Shown here: positions 1 to 5,611 of the stretch, piece after piece
Layout: each line of letters starts with the position of its first letter
Position numbering within the stretch: the stretch's first letter is position 1
Assembly: GCA_903922535.1 (NCBI GenBank)
Contig: CAIXUF010001176.1
Span: 1-6,086 of the forward strand
Direction: 5' to 3'
DNA: 6,086 nt
DNA from: Candidatus Hydrogenedentota bacterium
Lineage (GTDB): Bacteria; Hydrogenedentota; Hydrogenedentia; Hydrogenedentiales; CAITNO01
Translations under genes and position numbers: made by a program
The notes under the pieces: model-generated
Told to the model about the DNA's origin: nothing
Seen by the model: only the letters and a program-made list of their open reading frames with translations
The model's database searches: none

Positions 1-1210
1 CGCGCTGCTGCTGCTGGACTGCTGGCCCCTGGAACGGCTTAAGTTCGGCGATCCGTTCGGCGTCATGGTCCGAAAGGCGGCCTGGCTGGCCGCGGAGAAG
101 ATCCCCCTGTTCCTGATAACGGCGCTCTCCTGCCTGAGCACTTTCGTGATGCAGGCCCGCGGCAACAACATTGATTTCGCCGGAAAAGTCTCGTTCCCGC
201 TGCGGTGCGCCAATGCCCTGGTCGTCTACGTGCTGTATTTGGCAAAAGCGGTGTGGCCCTCGGGTCTTGCGGCATATTACCCATACCCGAATGCCTATCC
301 TGTGTGGCAGGTGGCCGGCGCCGCCCTTGCGCTGGCGGCAGTCAGCCTGTTCTGCCTGTACCAGGCTCCCCGCCGCCCCTGGCTGATCGTCGGGTGGCTG
401 TGGTATTTGGGAACCCTGGCGCCTGTCATTGGCCTGGTGCGCATTGGCAGCTTCTCCCATGCCGACCGCTACACCTACCTCCCCTTGCTCGGGGCGTTTA
501 TCATGGCCGTGTGGGGCGTGGCCGATTTGGCGGCGTCATGGCGTGTGCCGAAGATCGCCGTGGCCGTTGCCTCGGGCGCCGCGCTGGCCGCGCTGGCGGT
601 TTGCGCGGTCATCCAGACCGGCTGCTGGCGCGACAGCTATTCCCTTTTCGGCCACGCGATCGCCGTTGGCCACAAGAGCAGTGTCGCTTTCGGCGGTCGG
701 GGAAAAGTCGCGATGGACGAGGGGCATTATGCCGAGGCCAGGGCCGACTTGGCGCAAGCGCTGGACCTGCGGCCGGATGATGTCCTCGTTCTGAACAACA
801 TGGGCAAGCTGGCCCTGCTCGAAAAGCGCTATGATGATGCCGGGGTTTGCCTGAAGAAAGCACTGAAACTGAAGCCGGATCATGGCAATGCCCTCAATAA
901 CATGAGCGCGCTGCACATGTTCCAGGGGCATTATGATGAGGCCGAGATCCTTCTTAAGAAAGCGTTGGACTTGAATCCGGAAGATGTCAGCGTCCTCAAC
1001 AACCTGGGCGCCTGTTTCATATATCAGGGACAGTATGAGGAGGCCCAGCGCTATCTCCGGAAATCTTTGGAGATATCTCCAAACAACACTGACGCCATGA
1101 AGAACCTCGGCATGTCTCTGGCCAAATTGGGACACCAGGAAGAAGCTGACCGCTATCTCAAGAAGGCGGCAGAATTGGACCCGGCCCGCACAGAGAGGAA
1201 GAGCAAGTGA
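1..1210 (+). CDS. Paralogue A: TMTC-like membrane protein with 5 C-terminal TPRs (5' end outside window)
   Basis: The reading frame is already open at nt 2 and encodes ALLLLDCWPL, which matches ALLLLDYWPL inside paralogues B and C. The gene therefore starts upstream of the window, and the ATG at 65 is an internal Met (VMVRKAA aligns with VMARKAA of C). Visible parts in order: hydrophobic segment IPLFLITALS; a DUF1736-like stretch (RCANALVVYVLYLAKAVWP followed by YYP); hydrophobic helices around nt 300-360 and 385-440; the family motif SHADRYTYLP at about nt 455-485; two more hydrophobic helices to about nt 620; then five contiguous 34-residue TPRs at nt 680-1189 and a basic tail ending TERKSK. 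TGA is at 1208-1210. The GT-C-like membrane domain with a TPR arm suggests an inner-membrane glycosyltransferase-like protein; this is inferred from family resemblance. It is the most divergent of the three visible C-termini: two TPRs fewer than B and C, with TPR1 and TPR3 degenerate (GGRG; Ser for Gly at position 8). A catalytic Asp pair would lie outside the window. Confidence 0.9.
   Translation, partial: ALLLLDCWPLERLKFGDPFGVMVRKAAWLAAEKIPLFLITALSCLSTFVMQARGNNIDFAGKVSFPLRCANALVVYVLYLAKAVWPSGLAAYYPYPNAYPVWQVAGAALALAAVSLFCLYQAPRRPWLIVGWLWYLGTLAPVIGLVRIGSFSHADRYTYLPLLGAFIMAVWGVADLAASWRVPKIAVAVASGAALAALAVCAVIQTGCWRDSYSLFGHAIAVGHKSSVAFGGRGKVAMDEGHYAEARADLAQALDLRPDDVLVLNNMGKLALLEKRYDDAGVCLKKALKLKPDHGNALNNMSALHMFQGHYDEAEILLKKALDLNPEDVSVLNNLGACFIYQGQYEEAQRYLRKSLEISPNNTDAMKNLGMSLAKLGHQEEADRYLKKAAELDPARTERKSK
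680..1189 (+). repeat. TPR array of paralogue A: 5 x 102 nt (34 aa)
   Basis: Five uninterrupted 34-codon units begin at nt 680, 782, 884, 986 and 1088. They show the TPR signature: hydrophobic residue at 4 and 7, Gly at 8, Ala at 20, Ala or Ser at 27, Pro at 32. Asn at position 6 is present in units 2-5. Unit 3 has Ser instead of Gly8 and unit 1 has a weak helix A (AFGGRG). Units 4 and 5 align with units 6 and 7 of paralogue B (18/34 and 20/34 identical by hand count), so the shorter array is best explained by absence of internal units, not by C-terminal truncation. Confidence 0.93.
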
Positions 1211-1348
1211 AAGAAGCCGGTTTGCGCATCAGGCGTTTGAAAAGTGGCCGGGGGGCACCCACTGGTTCGCTTGATGTGGCGGGGGTGCGTTTGATACAGC
1301 CGGAATGCGTATCGCATTCTCGCCGAAACCTGTGATTCACCGAATTCA
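1211..1348. other. 138-nt intergenic gap between paralogues A and B
   Basis: The longest gap in the array. It contains the 17-nt inverted repeat at 1303-1319, a G6 run followed by CACCC (1250-1260) that recurs inside the start of B at 1395-1405, and a weak GCACCC/GGGTGC pairing (1255-1260 with 1283-1288, 22-nt loop). No stem followed by a T-run and no good -35/-10 pair is visible, so neither a terminator nor a promoter can be assigned. Confidence 0.5.
1303..1319. promoter_or_regulatory. 17-nt perfect inverted repeat upstream of paralogue B
   Basis: GAATGCG TAT CGCATTC is a perfect 7-bp inverted repeat with a 3-nt centre, ending 29 nt before the ATG of paralogue B; a flanking G-T pair could extend it as RNA. 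No T-run follows (next bases CTCGCCG), so it is not a classical intrinsic terminator. It could be a short mRNA hairpin in the leader or a dimeric regulator site. No comparable palindrome was found in the gaps before paralogues C and D. Function is unproven and chance is possible. Confidence 0.35.
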
Positions 1349-3406
1349 ATGGCACAATCAAAACCAGACAAGAGATCCAAACCCACTGCCAAGGGGGGGG
1401 CACCCTCCCCCATCGCCCCCAGTCCGCGCAGGCAAAGGCTCGTGGTGGCGGCCGTTTGTGCCGCCCTCGTTCTCGCATGCTTTGCCGTCTACGGCCGGAC
1501 ACTCTCGCACGCGTTTGTAAACTTCGACGACAACCTCTACGTCACCGAGAATCCGCAGGTGCAGGCGGGTTTGCACCTGCAATCCGCCGCCTGGGCATTC
1601 ACCACGGACAAGGCCCTCTATTTCCACCCGTTGACCTGGATGTCGCACATGCTCGACTGCAGCCTGTACGGCCTGCATCCCTGGGGGCACCACCTCACCA
1701 ATCTTCTCTTTCACAGCGCCGCTTCGGTCTTGCTGTTTCTGGCGCTAAGGCTTATGACAGGGGCGCTCTGGCCGAGCGCCGCCGTGGCGGCGCTCTTCGC
1801 GGTGCATCCGCTCCATGTGGAATCGGTGGCATGGATTGCCGAGCGCAAGGACGTCCTCAGCGCGTTTTTCTGGATGCTCGCGCTGGGCGCCTACGGCCTA
1901 TATGTCCGCCGCCGCGGCGCGGTGCGCTATGCCGCCGTAACGGCGGCCTTTGTCCTGGGGCTCATGTCGAAGCCGATGGTGGTGACGCTGCCTTTCGCGC
2001 TGCTGCTGCTGGACTACTGGCCTCTCGGGCGCGTGGACCGCACCGCTCCCCTTGGATCCGTGGCCGGAAAGACCGCCGGGCTGGCGGCGGAGAAGATCCC
2101 CCTGTTTCTGATAACGGCAGTTTCATGCGCGAGCACACTGGTGATGCAGATAGGCGGCAACAATCTGTCCTTCGGCCAGAACGTCCCCTTTGCGGCGCGC
2201 GGCGCCAATGCGCTGGTCGTCTACGCGCTCTACGTGGTGAAAATGGTGTGGCCTTCGGGACTGGCAGTGTACTATCCGCATCCGCTGGGGCGGCCCGCAT
2301 GGCAGATCGCCGGGGCAACCGTGGCACTGGCCGCAATCACCCTGTTCTGCCTGCGCGAGGCCCGCCGCCGCCCCTATCTGATTGTCGGATGGTTGTGGTA
2401 TTTGGGGACACTGGTGCCCGTCATCGAACTGGTGCAGGCGGGAAAATTCTCCCATGCCGACCGCTACACCTACCTCCCCTCCATCGGCGTGTTCATCATG
2501 GCCGCCTGGGGCGTGGCCGACCTGGCCGCGGCGTGGCGCGTGCCCAGGAGCGCCGTGGCGGCCGCCTCAGGGGTTGCGATCGTGATGCTGACAGCCTGTG
2601 CATTCGTCCAAACGGGCTACTGGCATGACAACAAAACGCTTTTCAGCCATGCGGTGGCCGTTGGGCAGGAGAGCAGCATCGCCTTCACCAACCTGGGCAA
2701 AGTCGCTGCGGAAGAGGGGCGCTATGATGAGGCAAAGGCGTACCTGAACAGGGCGTTGGAACTGGATCCCGGATACGGCAACGCCCTCAACGACCTGGGC
2801 ACGCTCGCCGTGAACGAGGGGCGTTATGATGACGCCGAGACCCTGCTGAAGAAGGCGCTGAACCTCAACCAGAAGGATGTTGAAGCCCTCTACAACCTCG
2901 GCGTGGTCGCCAAGAGCAAGAGGCGTTATGATGAGGCGGAGGCGTATTTGAAAAGGGCGCTGGACCTGGAACCCGGATATGTCAGAGCCCTCAACAACCT
3001 CGGCGTGGTCGCCATGGATCAGGGGCACAACGATGAGGCCGCTGTCTGGCTGAAGAAGGCGCTGAGCCTGAAGCCGGACCACGTCAACGCCCTCAGCAAC
3101 CTGGGCAAGCTCGCCATGGACCGGGGGAGCGATGATGAGGCCATGACGTATCTGAAGAGGGCGCTGAATCTGGACCCAAAATGTGTCCCCGCGATGCACA
3201 ACCTTGGCCTGTGTCTCATGAACAAGGAACAGTACGAAGAGGCCCAGCGCCATTTCCGAAAGGCCCTTGAAATAGACCCGCACTATGCGAAGTCCATGAA
3301 GGCCCTTGGCACCGCGCTGGCCAAGTTGGGGCGCCGGGAAGAGGCCGACGCCTGGCTCAAGCGGGCTGCCGAATCGAACCCGCCCCGCACGGACAAGAAC
3401 AAGTGA
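1349..3406 (+). CDS. Paralogue B: complete TMTC-like (GT-C fold) membrane protein with 7 TPRs, 685 aa
   Basis: The ATG at 1349 is the only ATG, GTG or TTG after the in-frame TGA at 1292-1294, and its N-terminus (MAQSKPDKRSKP) matches those of paralogues C and D. No good Shine-Dalgarno is visible. Domains: basic Lys/Pro-rich cytoplasmic tail 1-30; TM1 about 31-48; first extracytoplasmic loop with FDDNLYVTENP (Asp60-Asp61, the position of the acidic pair in GT-C/TMTC enzymes); HPLTWMSHMLD 93-103; several TM helices to about 302, including HPLHVESVAWIAERKDVLS (153-171) and GLMSKPMVVTLPF; DUF1736-like RGANALVVYALYVVKMVWP 284-302; SHADRYTYLP 368-377; last TM about 401-425; seven TPRs 443-680; Lys-rich end. 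Arg clusters (RRRG, ARRRP) fit a positive-inside topology that puts the TPRs outside the cytoplasm, as in eukaryotic TMTC proteins. Those are O-mannosyltransferases; extending that activity here is inference. A G8 tract lies in codons 15-18. An alternative role is a non-enzymatic TPR scaffold. Confidence 0.95.
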   Translation: MAQSKPDKRSKPTAKGGAPSPIAPSPRRQRLVVAAVCAALVLACFAVYGRTLSHAFVNFDDNLYVTENPQVQAGLHLQSAAWAFTTDKALYFHPLTWMSHMLDCSLYGLHPWGHHLTNLLFHSAASVLLFLALRLMTGALWPSAAVAALFAVHPLHVESVAWIAERKDVLSAFFWMLALGAYGLYVRRRGAVRYAAVTAAFVLGLMSKPMVVTLPFALLLLDYWPLGRVDRTAPLGSVAGKTAGLAAEKIPLFLITAVSCASTLVMQIGGNNLSFGQNVPFAARGANALVVYALYVVKMVWPSGLAVYYPHPLGRPAWQIAGATVALAAITLFCLREARRRPYLIVGWLWYLGTLVPVIELVQAGKFSHADRYTYLPSIGVFIMAAWGVADLAAAWRVPRSAVAAASGVAIVMLTACAFVQTGYWHDNKTLFSHAVAVGQESSIAFTNLGKVAAEEGRYDEAKAYLNRALELDPGYGNALNDLGTLAVNEGRYDDAETLLKKALNLNQKDVEALYNLGVVAKSKRRYDEAEAYLKRALDLEPGYVRALNNLGVVAMDQGHNDEAAVWLKKALSLKPDHVNALSNLGKLAMDRGSDDEAMTYLKRALNLDPKCVPAMHNLGLCLMNKEQYEEAQRHFRKALEIDPHYAKSMKALGTALAKLGRREEADAWLKRAAESNPPRTDKNK
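2675..3388 (+). repeat. TPR array of paralogue B: 7 x 102 nt (34 aa)
   Basis: Seven contiguous 34-codon units cover residues 443-680 with no spacer, starting at nt 2675 and every 102 nt after. Gly8, Ala20 and Ala27 are nearly invariant, and Pro32 is present in all but unit 2 (NLNQKD). Asn at position 6 occurs in units 1, 3, 4, 5 and 6; Asp replaces it in unit 2 and Ala in unit 7. An Asn ladder at this position in O-GlcNAc transferase TPRs contacts the backbone of bound peptide, so this array probably forms a peptide-binding superhelix. That is inference from the family. Confidence 0.95.
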
Positions 3407-3504
3407 TGTTCTTCCCCTTGCCGACGCGCTGCCCGGCCCGCGCAGGCACCTGATTCGCCTGGATGCAGTTCTTGGTTTGCCGCGATTATAGGATTGACCG
3501 TCAC
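3407..3504. other. 98-nt intergenic gap between paralogues B and C
   Basis: Non-coding apart from a possible in-frame 14-codon upstream extension of C from the ATG at 3463. It holds a weak 5-bp inverted repeat (CAGGC 3443-3447, GCCTG 3457-3461) without a T-run, and AGGA 3490-3493 ahead of the chosen start. It shows no obvious similarity to the other two gaps. Confidence 0.5.
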
Positions 3505-5547
3505 ATGGCCCACTCGAAATCAGGCAAGAGAACAAAACCCGCCGTCAAGGAAGCCGGGGCTCCCCGAACGCGGCCGCAAAAGCGCGCGGTGGCGGGCGTC
3601 TGCGCCGCCCTTGTAATCGCGTGCGCCGCCATTTACGGCCAGACGCTCCTGCACGGGTTCATATACTACGACGACGAGCTTTACGTCACAGGCAACCCGC
3701 AGGTGCAGGCGGGCCTGAGTCTCGAATCCATCGGCTGGGCCTTTGTCACGGACAAGGCCCTCTATTTTCACCCGTTGACCTGGATGTCGCACATGCTCGA
3801 CTGCACCCTGTACGGCATGCATCCCTGGGGCCACCACCTCACCAGTCTCCTCTTTCACGCTGCGGCTTCGGTGCTGCTGTTTCTGGCGTTAAGGCTCATG
3901 ACAGGGGCGCTCTGGCCAAGCGCGGCCGTGGCGGCATTGTTCGCGGTGCATCCGCTCCACGTGGAATCCGTGGCATGGATTGCCGAACGCAAGGATGTCC
4001 TCAGCGCGTTCTTCTGGATGCTCGCGCTGGGCGCATACGGCCTGTATGTGCGCCGTCGTGGCCCCGTGCGGTATGTGGTGGTTGCTGTGGCGTTTGTGCT
4101 CGGGCTGATGTCGAAGCCGATGGTGGTGACGCTGCCTTTCGTGCTGCTGCTGCTGGACTACTGGCCCCTCGGCCGGGTGGACCGCGACGCACCCCTTGCC
4201 GTCATGGCCCGAAAGGCGGCTCCGTTGGTGGTCGAGAAGATTCCCCTGTTCCTGATAACCGCGCTGTCCAGTGTGAGCACGTTTGTGATGCAGGCGGGCG
4301 GCAACAATCTGGATTTCGGCAAGAAAGTCCCCGTTGCGGCGCGATGCGCCAATGCCGTGGTTGTCTACGTGCTGTATTTGGTGAAGACCGCGTGGCCCGC
4401 GGGCCTGGCGGTGTTCTATCCGCATCCGATCGCGCGCCCGCTGTGGCAGATCGCCGGGGCGGCCGTGGTGTTGGCCGCGGTCACCCTGCTCTGCCTGCGC
4501 CACGCCCGCCGGTATCCCTATTTGATCGTCGGATGGTTCTGGTACCTGGGAACCCTGGTGCCCGTCATAGAACTGGTGCAGGCCGGCCAGTTCTCCCACG
4601 CCGACCGCTACACCTACATCCCGTCCATCGGCGTGTTCATCATGGTGGCGTGGGGCGCGGCCGATTTGGCGGCGGCCCGGCAATTGCCCAAGCGCGCCGT
4701 GGCGGCCGTGTCGGGCATCGCGATCATCATGCTGACCGTTTGCGCCGGCGTCCAGACCGGCTACTGGCGTGACAGCAGGACGCTCTTCCGCCATGCGGTG
4801 GATGTCGGGCAGGAAAGCAGCATCGCCTTCAACGGCCTGGGCAAATGCGCCATGGAGGAGAGACGCTACGACGAGGCCAGGGTTTATCTGACGAAGACAC
4901 TGGACTTGGAACCGGGATATCCCAGCGCGCTCACCAACATGGGCCTGATCGCCCTCGACCAGCATCGCTATGACGAGGCCAAGGAGTATCTGACGAAGGC
5001 GCTGGACGCGGACCCGGAATGTGTCAGCGCACTCACCAACATGGGAAAGCTCGCCCTGGAACAGAGACACTATGATGAGGCCAGGACCTATCTGAAGAAG
5101 GCGCTGGACCTGGATCCGGGATACATCAAAGCCCTCAACAACCTCGGTGTGCTCGCCATGGACCAGGGGCGCAACGACGAGGCCGAAACATATCTGAAAA
5201 AGGCGCTGGCCCTCAAGCCGGATCATGTCAACGCCCTGAGCAACCTAGGCAAAATTGCCATGGACCAGAAGCGCCATGACGACGCCGTGGTCTATCTGCG
5301 GAAGGCGTTGAATCTGGACCCGGCGTGTGTCCCCGCGCTGCACAACCTTGGCATGTGCCTCATGAACCAGGGGCAGTACGAAGAGGCCCAACTCCAATTC
5401 CGAAAGGCGCTCGAAATAGACCCGCGATATGTCAAATCCATGAAGTTCCTGGCCACCGCACTGGTCAAATTGGGACGCCAGGAAGAGGCCGACGGTTTCC
5501 TGAAGAAGGCTGCGGAATTGGACAAGGCCGTCGCGGTCGGGAAATAA
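3505..5547 (+). CDS. Paralogue C: complete TMTC-like (GT-C fold) membrane protein with 7 TPRs, 680 aa
   Basis: The ATG at 3505 is preferred over the in-frame ATG at 3463 because the protein then begins MAHSKSGKRTKP, matching MAQSKPDKRSKP of B and MARLKSGKKTKP of D. AGGA at 3490-3493 is a weak, slightly distant ribosome-binding site. Layout: basic tail 1-27; TM1 about 28-44; loop motif YYDDELYVTGNP with Asp56-Asp57; HPLTWMSHMLD 89-99; polytopic core with HPLHVESVAWIAERKDVLS (149-167) and GLMSKPMVVTLPF; DUF1736-like RCANAVVVYVLYLVK 280-294; SHADRYTYIP 364-373; last TM about 397-420; seven TPRs 439-676; short tail ending AVAVGK. Residues 77-227 match B at 139 of 151 positions, including 67 consecutive identical residues (120-186). 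It ends with in-frame tandem stops TAA TAG (5545-5550). Likely an inner-membrane glycosyltransferase-like protein with a periplasmic TPR arm; substrate unknown. The 98-nt gap to B would allow an operon. Confidence 0.95.
   Translation: MAHSKSGKRTKPAVKEAGAPRTRPQKRAVAGVCAALVIACAAIYGQTLLHGFIYYDDELYVTGNPQVQAGLSLESIGWAFVTDKALYFHPLTWMSHMLDCTLYGMHPWGHHLTSLLFHAAASVLLFLALRLMTGALWPSAAVAALFAVHPLHVESVAWIAERKDVLSAFFWMLALGAYGLYVRRRGPVRYVVVAVAFVLGLMSKPMVVTLPFVLLLLDYWPLGRVDRDAPLAVMARKAAPLVVEKIPLFLITALSSVSTFVMQAGGNNLDFGKKVPVAARCANAVVVYVLYLVKTAWPAGLAVFYPHPIARPLWQIAGAAVVLAAVTLLCLRHARRYPYLIVGWFWYLGTLVPVIELVQAGQFSHADRYTYIPSIGVFIMVAWGAADLAAARQLPKRAVAAVSGIAIIMLTVCAGVQTGYWRDSRTLFRHAVDVGQESSIAFNGLGKCAMEERRYDEARVYLTKTLDLEPGYPSALTNMGLIALDQHRYDEAKEYLTKALDADPECVSALTNMGKLALEQRHYDEARTYLKKALDLDPGYIKALNNLGVLAMDQGRNDEAETYLKKALALKPDHVNALSNLGKIAMDQKRHDDAVVYLRKALNLDPACVPALHNLGMCLMNQGQYEEAQLQFRKALEIDPRYVKSMKFLATALVKLGRQEEADGFLKKAAELDKAVAVGK
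4819..5532 (+). repeat. TPR array of paralogue C: 7 x 102 nt (34 aa)
   Basis: Seven contiguous 34-codon units cover residues 439-676. Asn at position 6 is present in units 2-6, replaced by Gly in unit 1 and Phe in unit 7; unit 7 also lacks Gly8 (Ala) and Pro32 (Lys). Hand-counted identity to the same-numbered unit of paralogue B is 22, 12, 21, 26, 23, 27 and 21 of 34. Units 4-6 are therefore most conserved, and unit 2 does not look like a simple positional equivalent. Confidence 0.95.
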
Positions 5548-5611
5548 TAGCGTCCGTTGAAACCGAAAAGCACGTTGCGCTTTCACTGAAATCTGGGACC
5601 TGCTAAATCCA
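5548..5611. other. 64-nt intergenic gap between paralogues C and D
   Basis: Starts with the second of two tandem in-frame stop codons. AAAGC (5567-5571) can pair with GCTTT (5579-5583) around a 7-nt loop, too weak and without a following T-run to call a terminator. No clear promoter is visible. The short gap favours read-through from C to D. Confidence 0.45.

Noticed and set aside
1..1210. Paralogue A as a 381-aa gene starting at ATG 65
   Set aside because: The frame is open upstream to the window edge and that upstream sequence is homologous to the cores of B and C, so ATG 65 is internal.
1456..2628. 390-codon + strand frame inside paralogue B, with a counterpart at 3621-4772 in C and 205-780 in A, all in the same relative frame
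   Set aside because: Possible overprinting was considered. In the 67-codon block compared, all 20 B/C differences are silent in the main frame and fall mostly at first positions of this shadow frame, so selection acts only on the main frame. Its occurrence in all paralogues follows from their homology.
2675..3388. Regular 102-nt periodicity that might suggest a CRISPR or satellite array
   Set aside because: The period is 34 codons, encodes canonical TPRs, and the units are divergent with no identical repeat-spacer pattern.
3443..3461. CAGGC/GCCTG inverted repeat after B, and AAAGC/GCTTT at 5567-5583 after C, as terminators
   Set aside because: Stems are only 5 bp and neither is followed by a T-run.
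3464..3492. Possible sigma-70 promoter before C (TATAGG at 3487-3492)
   Set aside because: The -10-like hexamer has no acceptable -35 at 16-18 nt upstream. The best candidate near 1271-1297 before B is equally poor.
3463..3504. In-frame upstream ATG extending paralogue C by 14 residues
   Set aside because: The extension has no homology to the N-termini of B and D, while the ATG at 3505 gives the shared MAxxKxxKxxKP start.
3889..5226. Long open frame of 445 codons on the - strand opposite paralogue C
   Set aside because: It lies wholly antisense to a well-supported gene and reads as low-complexity Arg/His/Gln-rich sequence. It is explained by GC-rich codon use and the TPR periodicity. Similar antisense frames at 2567-3535 and 536-1135 mirror the TPR arrays of B and A.
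2675..5532. Assignment as a soluble bacterial O-GlcNAc transferase (GT41) because of the TPRs
   Set aside because: No GT41 catalytic domain follows the TPRs. The partner domain is a polytopic TMTC-like membrane core at the N-terminus.
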